DNA of 64,000 bases from Aestuariibacter salexigens DSM 15300 (GCF_000429145.1 NZ_AUBH01000013.1:1-64000); one strand, 5' to 3'; counted from the first letter of the stretch, positions 26,837 through 36,591 are shown. Numbers and translations: made by a program. The notes: generated from the sequence alone by a model not told the origin.

Positions 26837-27291
26837 TATTCTTTCTCCAACAGCTTGTCGGCCTTGGCGAGACGCTCAGCCTCATCGACCAATGGAGGTT
26901 GTGACTTCCTGCGCGCAATGACCAACGCAGCGAATAACACAAAGATCACAGGTAACGCCCACAGCCACACGGTTGCGGCAGTAACCGGGGGTTGATAGTA
27001 AACAAAATCCCCGTAGCGGTCTTTCATGTAGTCTATCACTTGCTCCCGGCTATAACCTTGTTTCAGCAGCTGCGCGACTTTGCGTCGCATATCATGAGCA
27101 ATCATCGCATCAGAATCAGCAATATTCTGGTTCTGGCACATCGGACAGCGAAGTTCAGCAGTAAGGTCTAAAAACAGCATACGTTGTTGTGGGGTCTCAA
27201 ACTGATAGTTATCTTCAGCCGCAAACGTTTGCAAACTTAAGGTCAACAACAAACCGCATAAACCCAATAACAGCATTAAGCGAATGTTCAT
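26836..27291 (-). CDS. ccmH: Cytochrome c maturation thiol-disulfide protein CcmH
   Basis: 151 residues: signal peptide (about 24), the redox motif LRCPMCQNQNI near residues 48-58, and a C-terminal membrane helix (about 105-123). CcmH reduces or holds the CXXCH motif of apocytochrome c for haem attachment. The usual RCLVCQ reads RCPMCQ here. ATGA overlap with ccmG. Confidence 0.94.
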   Translation of the reverse strand: MNIRLMLLLGLCGLLLTLSLQTFAAEDNYQFETPQQRMLFLDLTAELRCPMCQNQNIADSDAMIAHDMRRKVAQLLKQGYSREQVIDYMKDRYGDFVYYQPPVTAATVWLWALPVIFVLFAALVIARRKSQPPLVDEAERLAKADKLLEKE

Positions 27292-27878
27292 GGCATACCT
27301 ACCTGAATATCACTGCTGAGTTGCTGATACATGGGTGCGAATTTACTTCGCCACACGCGGGAATTAAGGTCGCCAATATGGTGAACACGAACGACCCCGT
27401 TGTGGTCAATCAAGAAGGTTTCAGGCGCGCCTGTGACGCCCAAATCAAGCGATAAATCGCGATACACGTCATAAATATTGAATTGATATGGATTGCCTAA
27501 ATCGCTGAGCATGTCGGTGACTTCCTGCTGCACCTCAGACAGCGTTTTATCACCAAAATCCGGGTCCAGATCCTGGTCATAATATAAACCCACAATGCGC
27601 ACACCCTGCTCGCGCAGCGATGTTAGATAAGGTAGCTCCACCGCGCAGGTCACACACCACACGCCCCACACGTTTAATAAGGTCACCTGACCATTAAACA
27701 CATCCGGGGTATATGTAGTTTGCGGCGCCATCAAATCTGGTAAGGAAAAATCCGGAACCGGATTATCCAGCACCATCGATTGCCGCTCACGAGGATTGGA
27801 ATACAAACCTTGATACAAAAACACGGCAATCAACATAAACAAGCCCAGCGGCAGAATAAAAAGGCCCAGCTTTTTCAT
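27288..27878 (-). CDS. ccmG: Periplasmic thioredoxin-like CcmG/DsbE
   Basis: 196 residues with an N-terminal membrane anchor (about 5-24) and a periplasmic thioredoxin fold with the active site GVWCVTCAVELP near residues 72-83 and the cis-Pro TGAPETF near 155. It keeps apocytochrome thiols reduced. Start and previous stop share one base. Confidence 0.94.
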   Translation of the reverse strand: MKKLGLFILPLGLFMLIAVFLYQGLYSNPRERQSMVLDNPVPDFSLPDLMAPQTTYTPDVFNGQVTLLNVWGVWCVTCAVELPYLTSLREQGVRIVGLYYDQDLDPDFGDKTLSEVQQEVTDMLSDLGNPYQFNIYDVYRDLSLDLGVTGAPETFLIDHNGVVRVHHIGDLNSRVWRSKFAPMYQQLSSDIQVGMP

Positions 27879-29881
27879 TATGCTTGCCTCGCTTCAGTAG
27901 CGTGATCTGTAGGATGACGCTGAGATTTTGCCTGCTTGAGCGCCTTGGCCATGCGATAGCGTTTGTCGCACATTGAACACACACCGCCGATAGCCATAAT
28001 GGCTGCTCCAAGCCAAATCCATACGACGAAAGGTTTATAATAAACGCGTACCGCCCAGGCACCATCATCCAGCGGTTCGCCTAGCGCAACAAACAGATCG
28101 CGAATGAGGGTTGAATGGATCCCCGCCTCCGTCATGGTGGTGCGCTGTACCGGATAGAAGCGTTTCTCAGGCTCCAAATGGGCAACAAATTCACCATTGC
28201 GGTAGACATCAAAAATGCCCCTGTCAGCAGAGTAGTTAGGGCCTTGCACGTCGACAACCTTATCAAACTGTATCTGATAGCCTGCTATGTCTATCTGGTC
28301 ACCGGCGAGCATTCTGACATCACGCTCCTGTTCGTAATTGCTGACCAGGGTGATACCAATAAGACAGACGGCAAATCCCACGTGCCCAAGCACCATACCC
28401 CAGTGACTGGGCGTAAGCTTTCGCAATTTCACGAAAACAGGCTGCTCATCAGGCATTGCGTTCACCCGCTGCATGACTTCTTGCATCGTAGTGATGAAGA
28501 TCCAAACGCTCATCACCAGACCCAATGCAGCCAAGTAAGTGGGACTTTCATAATTGAAATTCAGCAGCACGCCAGCAGATAAACTTAAGCCGAACGCAGT
28601 TAGCATATGCGCTTTCAGGTCACTGGCTTTCTGGCGTTTCCAACGGGTAAGCGGACCAATCCCTAAAAACAGTACAAACGGCACGATCAAATAGGTAAAC
28701 ATCTGATTAAAAAATGGCGCGCCGACAGAGATGGTCCCCATCCCTAATTCTTTATGTACCAGTGGTAACAGCGTGCCAAGCAGTACAACAATCGTCGCTG
28801 CACACAAGAAAATGTTATTGCCCATTAACATTACTTCGCGCGACATAAGCTCATAGCGTCCGGCACTGTGAAGCTGAGGGGCACGGATGGCGTAAAGGGT
28901 CAACGACCCCCCTATCACCACCAACAGGATAGCCAGAATGAACAGCCCCCTGGTCGGGTCAGATGCGAAGGAATGCACCGATACCAAAATACCGGAGCGT
29001 ACCAGGAAGGTCCCCAGCAAACTGAGTGAAAAAGCCGCAATCGCCAGTAACACCGTCCATGACTTAAAGACTTTACGTTTCTCCGTGACTGCCAGACTGT
29101 GCATTAATGCAGTGCCTACCAGCCATGGCATAAATGACGCATTCTCGACAGGGTCCCAGAACCACCAGCCGCCCCAGCCCAATTCGTAATAGGCCCACCA
29201 ACTGCCAAGCGCAATGCCTAAGGTTAAAAAACCCCAGGCAGCAATTGTCCAGGGTCTTGACCAGCGCGCCCAGGTTGAATCCAGCTGTCCGGAAATCAGG
29301 GCCGCAATAGCAAAAGCGAATGCCACTGAAAAACCAACATACCCCATGTAAAGCATAGGCGGATGAATGATCATGCCGAAATCCTGCAACAGTGGATTCA
29401 GGTCACGACCATCAACGGGATAAAACGGTAACAGCGATTCAAATGGGTTGGATGCCAGCAGCATAAACAGATAAAAGCCCATTGCCACTAAGCCTAGGAT
29501 AGACACTACTCTGGCAACCATCTGTAAAGGGATCCCTTTGGAAAAGATGGCCACCGCCACTGTCCACACTGAGAATATCAGCACCCACAACAAAAACGAG
29601 CCTTCGTGACCTCCCCATACGGCGGTGATCTTATAGTAAATAGGCAGCTTGCTGTTGGAGTGATGAGCCACGTAGGCGACACTAAAATCATCTACTACAA
29701 AAGAATAGGTCAGACACAGGTAGGCAATCAGCGTAAACATAAAAAGCCCGATTGCCAGCGGTTTGGCCAGCAGCATCATATTTTGATGCTGGCGATGCGC
29801 ACCCCACATGGGATACACCGCCATCAGAATAGACAGCACCAATGCAATGGTGAGTGATAGGTTACCTAGTTCCGGGATCAC
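27878..29881 (-). CDS. ccmF: Haem lyase subunit CcmF
   Basis: 667 residues with about 14-15 membrane helices. The WWD haem-handling domain reads WGGWWFWDPVENASFMPWL (about 232-250), preceded by WGGHEGSFLLWV (about 88-99); conserved periplasmic His are present. CcmF takes haem from holo-CcmE and joins it to apocytochrome c with CcmH and CcmI. GTG start 2 nt after the ccmE stop. Confidence 0.96.
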   Translation of the reverse strand: MIPELGNLSLTIALVLSILMAVYPMWGAHRQHQNMMLLAKPLAIGLFMFTLIAYLCLTYSFVVDDFSVAYVAHHSNSKLPIYYKITAVWGGHEGSFLLWVLIFSVWTVAVAIFSKGIPLQMVARVVSILGLVAMGFYLFMLLASNPFESLLPFYPVDGRDLNPLLQDFGMIIHPPMLYMGYVGFSVAFAFAIAALISGQLDSTWARWSRPWTIAAWGFLTLGIALGSWWAYYELGWGGWWFWDPVENASFMPWLVGTALMHSLAVTEKRKVFKSWTVLLAIAAFSLSLLGTFLVRSGILVSVHSFASDPTRGLFILAILLVVIGGSLTLYAIRAPQLHSAGRYELMSREVMLMGNNIFLCAATIVVLLGTLLPLVHKELGMGTISVGAPFFNQMFTYLIVPFVLFLGIGPLTRWKRQKASDLKAHMLTAFGLSLSAGVLLNFNYESPTYLAALGLVMSVWIFITTMQEVMQRVNAMPDEQPVFVKLRKLTPSHWGMVLGHVGFAVCLIGITLVSNYEQERDVRMLAGDQIDIAGYQIQFDKVVDVQGPNYSADRGIFDVYRNGEFVAHLEPEKRFYPVQRTTMTEAGIHSTLIRDLFVALGEPLDDGAWAVRVYYKPFVVWIWLGAAIMAIGGVCSMCDKRYRMAKALKQAKSQRHPTDHATEARQA

Positions 29882-29883
29882 AA

Positions 29884-30348
29884 TTAATAACTCGCGTCGC
29901 CAGGTTTAACATGTTTAATACCCTTAAGCTGCTCAGCCAGTTCGGGCGGCATGTACTCCTCGTCATGCTTGGCGAGTACTTCGTCAGCCACAATATGATT
30001 GGCGGCTTGTAATACACCTGTGGCGACAATGCCTTGCCCTTCACGAAACAAATCGGGCAGGATGCCGTTGTAGCTAACGGTCACAACGGGGCCGGTGTCC
30101 ACCAAATCAAAACTGACTGCCAGACTTTCCTGATCGCGCTGAACCGTGCCCGGTACAACCAGACCACCGACGCGCAAGCGTTGACCGACCACTGGCACTG
30201 CGCCGTTTTTCCCATCGACGATTTCAGACGGCGTATAGAAAAGGTCAATATTCTGATTAAGCGCATAAAGCATGAGTCCTACTGCAGAGCCAATAACCAG
30301 CACCACTGCAGACACCGCTAATAAACGTTTTTGACGTCTTGGATTCAT
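29884..30348 (-). CDS. ccmE: Haem chaperone CcmE
   Basis: 154 residues: membrane anchor (about 9-29) and a periplasmic OB fold. The haem-binding His lies in [13 protein letters not shown] (about His130), followed by the conserved Tyr. It carries haem from CcmCD to CcmF. AGGTAA before the ATG. Confidence 0.95.
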   Translation of the reverse strand: MNPRRQKRLLAVSAVVLVIGSAVGLMLYALNQNIDLFYTPSEIVDGKNGAVPVVGQRLRVGGLVVPGTVQRDQESLAVSFDLVDTGPVVTVSYNGILPDLFREGQGIVATGVLQAANHIVADEVLAKHDEEYMPPELAEQLKGIKHVKPGDASY

Positions 30349-30354
30349 ATTTAC

Positions 30355-30564
30355 CTAACTTGATGATGTATTTGAATGCCTTGCATCGCGAATGCGCTGA
30401 CGGCGTCCTTGTTCACGCTTAACCTGTTGCTCGAGATAGCGACGAGCCAGAACTGACTCGATTGCAATCGCTCCCATCGCAATCCCTGTGACAAGAAAGG
30501 AAGACCAAACGAAAAATGCATAGCCGCCCATATTCCAAAATGCGGCCCAACTGTCAAACTGCAC
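30355..30564 (-). CDS. ccmD: Small haem exporter subunit CcmD
   Basis: 69 residues, one membrane helix (about 14-38) and a basic Arg-rich cytoplasmic tail, the standard CcmD plan (FWNMGGYAFFVW). It holds CcmE to CcmABC. GTG start overlapping the ccmC end by 11 nt. A different frame of similar length overlaps it but has no CcmD features. Confidence 0.9.
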   Translation of the reverse strand: MQFDSWAAFWNMGGYAFFVWSSFLVTGIAMGAIAIESVLARRYLEQQVKREQGRRQRIRDARHSNTSSS

Positions 30565-31321
30565 GATGGTTGTCTCCCTGCTGCTGCGACTCGCTTAATA
30601 GTTTGATCACCCAGGGGCGATGAAGTTCGCGGCGAAGAATTTCATTTTTTAATCTGACCGCACTCACTGCGGCGATGAATAATGCGAAACCGACCAAGTT
30701 GATTAACAGAGGCCATAGCATTTCAGGTGCGATAGAAGGTTTCGCAAATTTGGTGATAGTGGCGCCCTGGTGCAGAGTATTCCACCACTCGACTGAATAA
30801 TGAATGATCGGTAGATTAATCACGCCTACCAGCGCCATAACACCTGAAGCTTTGCCAGCCTGCTGTTTATCGTCAAACGATTTGTACAACGCGATGACGC
30901 CAAGATATAAAAACAATAAGATAAGCTGCGAGGTTAGACGGGCATCCCACACCCACCAGGTACCCCACATAGGCTTACCCCAGGCTGCACCAGTAAAAAG
31001 AGAAATGAACGTCATTACCGCGCCAACCGGCGCAATGGCGATCATCGTCATGAAGGCCGTACGCCACTGCCACACCAGTCCAACGAACGCCGCAATGGCC
31101 ATCGCCAGATACGCCCCCATGCTCATCAGCGCGCTAGGAACATGAATATAGATGATCCGGAAAGAATCACCCTGCTGGTAGTCCGAAGGAGCAAACATGA
31201 GTCCCCACACTGTGCCGACAATCAATGTCAGTAGCGCTCCCCATACAAACCAGGGAAGCAACGTATTACACAGTGCGTAAGCTCGCTCAGTTTTAGCGTA
31301 TGGATGTAACCACGACCACAT
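30554..31321 (-). CDS. ccmC: Haem export/attachment protein CcmC
   Basis: 255 residues, six membrane helices. The tryptophan-rich WGTWWVWDARLTSQLIL segment (about 122-138) and two conserved His flank the haem site. CcmC attaches haem to CcmE. The ATG and the ccmB stop overlap (TGATG). Confidence 0.95.
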   Translation of the reverse strand: MWSWLHPYAKTERAYALCNTLLPWFVWGALLTLIVGTVWGLMFAPSDYQQGDSFRIIYIHVPSALMSMGAYLAMAIAAFVGLVWQWRTAFMTMIAIAPVGAVMTFISLFTGAAWGKPMWGTWWVWDARLTSQLILLFLYLGVIALYKSFDDKQQAGKASGVMALVGVINLPIIHYSVEWWNTLHQGATITKFAKPSIAPEMLWPLLINLVGFALFIAAVSAVRLKNEILRRELHRPWVIKLLSESQQQGDNHRAV

Positions 31322-31989
31322 CAGTTTTGACTCACTCGTAATGCATAGGCTATGGCGAAAGGTGCCAAACCAAGTGCGAACAACAACATGGCGCCAATAA
31401 TAGCAAGTTGCGCCGTGTAGGGTAATTGCATCGCCGCCGAATCTACCGCCGACGTGGCAAAAATAAGTAACGGAATAAACATCGGCAACAACAGTAACGC
31501 CAATAATACGCCGCCCCGATTCAACCCTACCGTTAATCCTACGGCAATTGCACCAACAAGGCTCAAAAGCGGCGTGCCCAATATCAGTGTTGCCAATAAT
31601 GCCCAGAACATAGGGACGGTAAGATTCAAAAACAAGGCGAGCAGTGGCAGCATCAGCAGCAGAGGCAAAATTGCCGTAAGCCAGTGAACGGCGACTTTAA
31701 CCAATGCGACAAGGGGTAAGGGAATATCTGAGAGAATAAGCTGTTCCAGTGAGCCGTCGTGAAAATCGTCGCGGAATAGTCTGTCCATACCCAATAAGGA
31801 CGAAAGTATTGCAGCAACCCAAATTACGCCTGGGCCGACCTTTTGCAGCGTTTCCGGTCCTGGACCGATACCTAAAGGAAACAACGTGATCACCAGGACA
31901 AAAAACATCAGAGGCTGCATTAACTCTGCGCGCTGCCGAAACGCTAGCGCCAAATCCCGCCTGAACATTGATACGATTGCTAAGCTCAA
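31321..31989 (-). CDS. ccmB: Haem ABC exporter membrane subunit CcmB
   Basis: 222 residues, six membrane helices. Typical MFRRDLALAFRQRAELMQPL start and the LLGMDRLFRDDFHDGSLEQL segment near 68-87. With CcmA and CcmC it forms the ABC complex that releases holo-CcmE. It starts with TTG overlapping the ccmA stop. Confidence 0.94.
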   Translation of the reverse strand: MSLAIVSMFRRDLALAFRQRAELMQPLMFFVLVITLFPLGIGPGPETLQKVGPGVIWVAAILSSLLGMDRLFRDDFHDGSLEQLILSDIPLPLVALVKVAVHWLTAILPLLLMLPLLALFLNLTVPMFWALLATLILGTPLLSLVGAIAVGLTVGLNRGGVLLALLLLPMFIPLLIFATSAVDSAAMQLPYTAQLAIIGAMLLFALGLAPFAIAYALRVSQN

Positions 31990-32627
31990 ATTCTATACTC
32001 CAGCATGATTTCAGCATCGCAAACAATGTACGTTGGTGGCTGATGAGAGGTCATCAACACCGCCCCACCATCTTTAACGTGATGAGAGATTTTACGTTCC
32101 AATAATTCAACACCATGTGCATCTAGCGCAGTAAAAGGCTCATCTAGCACCCACAAAGAGGCGTGAGGTTTTAACCAAAGTCGCGATAATGCAACTCTGC
32201 GCAACTGTCCTGCCGACAACTGATTGCAAGGCACATCCTCCAGACCAACCAGGCCGAGTGTGGCCAGTACCTGCCAAACTTCCTGCTCTGAGACAGAAAC
32301 GCCGTGCTGCTGGCACCAGTAAGAAAGATTTTCTGTGGCATTGAGGGTGCCGTTAATCCCTGGCTTATGTCCGAAGTAGATACTGTCAGCAGCAAATTCC
32401 GACCGCACCTGTTTTAGCGGCGTTCCACGGTACAGTACATCACCGCCATCTTGAGCTGATAATCCCACCAGAATACGCAGCAAACTGGTTTTCCCGGCGC
32501 CATTAGGACCGCGCAAATAGACGCATTCCCCGGCACGTAGTGACAGCGACAAATCCTCGAATAATACCCGGTCACGCTTGATACACGTCAGGGACTGACC
32601 TGACAAAACGGGGATTTCAGATGACAA
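31986..32627 (-). CDS. ccmA: Haem ABC exporter ATPase CcmA
   Basis: 213 residues from the TTG at 32627, which has AGGGAAG just upstream; a longer GTG reading from 32675 lacks a good site. Walker A GPNGAGKTS near 36-44, ABC signature LSAGQLRRV near 130, Walker B LWVLDEPFTALD near 150-161, switch His in MTSHQ near 190. First gene of the ccmABCDEFGHI-mlaA operon and divergent from the fliK-like gene. Confidence 0.93.
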   Translation of the reverse strand: MSSEIPVLSGQSLTCIKRDRVLFEDLSLSLRAGECVYLRGPNGAGKTSLLRILVGLSAQDGGDVLYRGTPLKQVRSEFAADSIYFGHKPGINGTLNATENLSYWCQQHGVSVSEQEVWQVLATLGLVGLEDVPCNQLSAGQLRRVALSRLWLKPHASLWVLDEPFTALDAHGVELLERKISHHVKDGGAVLMTSHQPPTYIVCDAEIMLEYRI

Positions 32628-32774
32628 AGGCTTCCCTTTATAACGGCTTACACAAAACGCGCTGCATATTAGCACAGCAAAGTGAGATCTGACATTGCTT
32701 GTAGGAATCGCTTAGCTTCCATATTTTTAGCAGACAATGCTCGACTCCGCGCTCACAGTGCCGATAATAACAGC

Positions 32775-35009
32775 ATGGCCGAGATCCCAAGTTCACCTCA
32801 GTTGACGTTACAACAAGCGTTGCAAACGCTGGCGTCAGCTTCCAGTACGTCGCCACTGCAAAAAATGGCGGTGCAGGTCGTTGTGAATCATTTAAGCGGT
32901 AAACAGCTAGGATTGCGGATTGGCAATACTAAAATTGACCTCCCAATCAATTCTGGCGCAGATCTTACTTCGTTGCGAAGTACACAGTCATACCAGGGAG
33001 TGTTGACGGTTAGCTCACCGCCACCTCCACCCAATCCGTCACAACTTACAGCAAACGCCACGCAGAGTGGCATGCCTGCCAAAGTTATTTTGGAGCTTTT
33101 TGAAGCCACGCCTTCCTCTCGCCCGGTGCCACTTAATCAGCAGCAGATTGCATCGTTAATGCAGTACATCGCCAGTGCGTCTGATAATCCGGTTAAACAA
33201 CTCTTACCATTGCGTACCGAAGCTAAAGTGGTAAGTGAAAGGATGCAGTCTGTATCCCTGCGCATTGAATCTGTTGCTGGAAAAGCGATTACGCCACCTG
33301 TTGATGTGACAGTAAAAACACCGTCAATGGCAGGTCGCACGAGTAAACCTGAGGGTAATGCCACGATTTCTGGTTCCTCATCATCCAATGCAATAAAGCC
33401 AACACCTACATCGTCTTACCCAGACCCGACTGTTCCGTCGCTAAGAAAGGGTGATATGGTGCAACTGATCATTCAATCCGCCAAAGGCCAATGGCAGCAT
33501 CGTATTGTCAGCAAAGCAGAGACACCGCTTAAAGAAAGTAATCCAAAAGAACCAGGTAATGTCAGCAAAGACGGGAAAAGTAATGCAGACAAGCCGTTAA
33601 ACACAAGCCTAGCCACCAGTAGGCCCGTGCAACTTGCACCACGTGATGTTGCCGCGATAATAGGCAAGGCTATGTCACATACGTCTCCCGCCAACCATGC
33701 GCAGATCACATTTCCCTTAAAAGATTTACCTCCAGCGTTAAAAAATGCATTTTACAACAATACGGCGTTTCAACGTTTGGTGAAACCAGAAAGCAATGTT
33801 GTCACCCTACAGCTCAGTCGGACGCCATCGCTTGTTACCTCAACGGCGAACAAAGTCGCGACGATTCCATTACCAGATAATAACGTCGCCAAGGTGCTCA
33901 ATGCTGCAAATCTGTCGCTAGCATCCGGTAAAGCTGTTGCACCACCATCTATGAATACGCCCTTGATTACCCAGTATAATGCTGGTTTACTCGATAAAGT
34001 CAGCCTTAACTCAATCAATCATAAACCGCCTTCACAGGCAACCACGTCTGTCGAAGCATCCGCCGTTGGTTTACTGAAAAATGCGCTACAAAATCAGCAA
34101 GGGACAGACAAGATAGAGACACTGCAGCGTTTTTTAAAAGCTGAGCACGTGTCTGGTGCACAGTTATTGTCTCAAATTACAAACCTTCAGACGGCTACTG
34201 CAGACATGAATGTGTCCCGTGACGCCAGTCACATACTAAAAGATCTGGCCGAACTACTACCTAATCCACAAAAGGTCAGTGCCGATAGTATCCGAAGCCT
34301 ATTGCAAACGCCCGGTTTGGTTACGTCACCGACACAGATATTACAGCCTTCAACTCCGAGTCAGTGGTTAAATGGTTTGTTGACGATGGTAAATATCGCA
34401 TTGCAGAGCAGACAGTCTCGTGGGCAAGCTGACACCATTGAAAGACTGGCAACGCTATTGTCTTCAGCTAGCAAGCCAGAAAGTGTAGCTGGAACCAGCC
34501 GTCCAAATGTTGCTATAGATCTAGGCTCACAAGATCAGCGCGCTCAGTTAGTGCGAGCGCTGAGTCAGTTACTCAATGGACATCTGTCACATAAATTACG
34601 CAGTGCCGAGCAAGTTTCTCAAGGGGTAGAATCATTTTACTATGCTCTACCCCACTTCACCGGACAGAAATTCAAAGATGTAGAACTGCTGATAAAACGT
34701 GAGCCTGAAAAGGAGTCGGACAATAAGCGGTCAGGGAGTGAGCGTAAGTCATGGAATCTGACACTCAAATTATCCGTTGGTGAACTTGGTGAAATGCTAG
34801 CAAAAGCAACCGTTACTCAAGAACAGATAGAGCTTAATTTATACACAAGCAACACCGGGCTGCGAGATACGGCACTTAACTTTCTACCTATGTTAAAAAG
34901 GCGATTGGAACATCATGGTCTTGCTGTGGTAACTGCGCAATGTCAGCTCGGAAAAATTCCATCACACTTACAGCAACATCCCTATCAGATATTCGAGACA
35001 TTAGCATGA
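32775..35009 (+). CDS. FliK-like flagellar hook-length control family protein (orphan)
   Basis: 744 residues from the ATG at 32775 (GTG at 32682 would give 775). A long Ser/Thr/Pro/Asn-rich, low-complexity region makes up most of the protein; the C-terminal Flg_hook domain (about 640-735) has the LTLKLSVGELGEMLAKA and LPMLKRRLEHHGLAV segments expected of FliK. In flagella this C-terminus tells FlhB to switch export from hook to filament proteins. Here no flagellar gene surrounds it except an FlhB-C-like gene overlapping by ATGA, which resembles the B. subtilis ylqG-ylqH pair in layout. Start uncertain. Confidence 0.8.
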   Translation: MAEIPSSPQLTLQQALQTLASASSTSPLQKMAVQVVVNHLSGKQLGLRIGNTKIDLPINSGADLTSLRSTQSYQGVLTVSSPPPPPNPSQLTANATQSGMPAKVILELFEATPSSRPVPLNQQQIASLMQYIASASDNPVKQLLPLRTEAKVVSERMQSVSLRIESVAGKAITPPVDVTVKTPSMAGRTSKPEGNATISGSSSSNAIKPTPTSSYPDPTVPSLRKGDMVQLIIQSAKGQWQHRIVSKAETPLKESNPKEPGNVSKDGKSNADKPLNTSLATSRPVQLAPRDVAAIIGKAMSHTSPANHAQITFPLKDLPPALKNAFYNNTAFQRLVKPESNVVTLQLSRTPSLVTSTANKVATIPLPDNNVAKVLNAANLSLASGKAVAPPSMNTPLITQYNAGLLDKVSLNSINHKPPSQATTSVEASAVGLLKNALQNQQGTDKIETLQRFLKAEHVSGAQLLSQITNLQTATADMNVSRDASHILKDLAELLPNPQKVSADSIRSLLQTPGLVTSPTQILQPSTPSQWLNGLLTMVNIALQSRQSRGQADTIERLATLLSSASKPESVAGTSRPNVAIDLGSQDQRAQLVRALSQLLNGHLSHKLRSAEQVSQGVESFYYALPHFTGQKFKDVELLIKREPEKESDNKRSGSERKSWNLTLKLSVGELGEMLAKATVTQEQIELNLYTSNTGLRDTALNFLPMLKRRLEHHGLAVVTAQCQLGKIPSHLQQHPYQIFETLA

Positions 35010-35323
35010 GCGATAAGCCGCAAAAACCTAAAAGTGCAGTGGGTATCAAATACGATTCTGGCTCAGACAATGCGCCGACGATCATTGCCAAAGGATTTGG
35101 AGAGCTTGCTGAAGAGATCGTTGCCCTTGCCGATCAGCACGGTGTACTTATTCATGAAGATCCTTATTTAAGTGAGTTTCTAGCTCGTATGGACCTGGGA
35201 CAGGAAATACCCGATTCCCTCTATCATGTTATCGCAGAGCTCATTGCGTTTTCTTATGTGCTACAGGGCAAGTTTCCAGACAGCTGGAATAACATGCATA
35301 AACATGTTGATGACAACGTTTAA
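35006..35323 (+). CDS. FlhB C-terminal domain-like protein (orphan)
   Basis: 105 residues from the ATG at 35006. It matches the cytoplasmic autocleaving domain of FlhB/YscU: AVGIKYD, APTIIAKGFGELAEEIVALADQHGV, and PYLSEFLARMDLGQEIPDSLYHVIAELIAF (each cited in part). The membrane part and the NPTH cleavage loop are absent, so it corresponds to the post-cleavage FlhB-CC fragment. The partner FliK-like gene overlaps it by 4 nt, so the two probably work together, perhaps in modulating export specificity. Function unproven. Confidence 0.83.
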   Translation: MSDKPQKPKSAVGIKYDSGSDNAPTIIAKGFGELAEEIVALADQHGVLIHEDPYLSEFLARMDLGQEIPDSLYHVIAELIAFSYVLQGKFPDSWNNMHKHVDDNV

Positions 35324-35340
35324 TAGTAAGTACAGACACA

Positions 35341-35377
35341 TAAAAAAGCCCACCTGCTGACAATCCAGTGGTGGGCT
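35341..35377 (-). terminator. recA terminator
   Basis: AGCCCACC/GGTGGGCT stem (35347-35354 with 35370-35377) followed on the minus strand by six T. It lies about 60 nt beyond the recA stop and also separates recA from the convergent flhB-like gene. Confidence 0.8.
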
Positions 35378-35435
35378 AAGAAGCCGGCTAGGGAATAGGT
35401 CGGCTATGTGCTAAATAGCGAATAGACGTTGCTAC

Positions 35436-36470
35436 TTAAAGTGGTGACTCAGCTTCCGCTGGCGCGTCATCTTGCGCTTTCTTGGTAAGCAGCAGTTCTG
35501 CGCGTATCTTCTGTTCCAGGTCTTGAGCAATTTCTGGATTATCTTTCAGATACTTCACTACATTTGCTTTACCCTGACCAATACGATCACCGTTATAGCT
35601 GTACCAGGCGCCTGCTTTTTCGACTAATTTTTGTTTAACGCCAAGGTCGATAAGTTCGGCTTCTTTACTGATACCAGCGCCATACATGATTTGGAACTCA
35701 GCCTGTTTAAACGGAGGTGCCACCTTATTCTTAACAACCTTAACCCGAGTCTCGTTACCTACCACTTCGTCGCCTTCCTTTATCGAACCAATACGACGAA
35801 TATCGAGACGAACTGAAGAGTAGAATTTCAGTGCGTTACCACCGGTTGTGGTTTCTGGCGAGCCGAACATCACGCCAATTTTCATGCGGATCTGGTTGAT
35901 AAAGACACACAGCGTGTTAGAACGCTTCACGTTGGCGGTCAGTTTACGCAGAGCCTGTGACATCAGACGCGCCTGCAGTCCGACGTGAGAGTCACCCATT
36001 TCACCCTCAATTTCCGCTTTAGGCGTCAAGGCTGCAACCGAGTCAACAATAACCACATCGACCGCACCGGAGCGCACCAGCATGTCACAAATTTCCAGCG
36101 CCTGCTCACCGGTATCTGGCTGAGATACCAATAATTCATCGATATTCACACCGAGCTTTTCGGCATAGACCGGATCCAATGCGTGTTCTGCGTCAACGAA
36201 CGCACAGGTCTTTCTAGCACGCTGCGCTTCAGCGATAACCTGCAGGGTTAAGGTTGTTTTACCTGATGATTCCGGACCATAAATTTCCACAATACGACCG
36301 CATGGCAAACCACCGATTCCCAACGCAATATCAATCGTTAACGAGCCTGTAGATATAGCCTCAACGTCCATTGCCTGGTTGTCACCCAGACGCATAATTG
36401 ACCCTTTACCGAATTGCTTTTCGATTTGCCCTAATGCGGCAGACAGAGCGCGGGATTTGTTTTCGTCCAT
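35436..36470 (-). CDS. recA: Recombinase RecA
   Basis: 344 residues from the ATG at 36470, preceded by GAGG; a reading from 36500 adds ten residues of no family match. Walker [11 protein letters not shown] near 66-75, L1 and L2 DNA loops (GEMGDSHVG and the [15 protein letters not shown] region), and an acidic C-terminus ending EAESPL. It catalyses strand exchange and stimulates LexA self-cleavage. It is preceded by a LexA box between its -35 and -10. No recX follows. Confidence 0.98.
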   Translation of the reverse strand: MDENKSRALSAALGQIEKQFGKGSIMRLGDNQAMDVEAISTGSLTIDIALGIGGLPCGRIVEIYGPESSGKTTLTLQVIAEAQRARKTCAFVDAEHALDPVYAEKLGVNIDELLVSQPDTGEQALEICDMLVRSGAVDVVIVDSVAALTPKAEIEGEMGDSHVGLQARLMSQALRKLTANVKRSNTLCVFINQIRMKIGVMFGSPETTTGGNALKFYSSVRLDIRRIGSIKEGDEVVGNETRVKVVKNKVAPPFKQAEFQIMYGAGISKEAELIDLGVKQKLVEKAGAWYSYNGDRIGQGKANVVKYLKDNPEIAQDLEQKIRAELLLTKKAQDDAPAEAESPL

Positions 36471-36563
36471 CTCGGAACCTCTTGATACGTTTTTTGCCAA
36501 TTTTGCTAACCGGGGTTAACCAGACCACAACTTAGCGCTGGTTAGTTGTCTAATGTGATGTGA

Positions 36564-36591
36564 AGTATACTGTATAATTATACAGTTACAA
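36564..36591 (-). promoter_or_regulatory. recA promoter with embedded LexA (SOS) box
   Basis: Minus-strand reading: -35 TTGTAA (36591-36586), -10 TATACT (36569-36564), with the 16-nt spacer 36585-36570 forming a perfect SOS box, CTGT-ATAATTAT-ACAG. LexA binding there would block RNA polymerase directly. The initiating ATG lies about 95 nt downstream. Confidence 0.88.
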
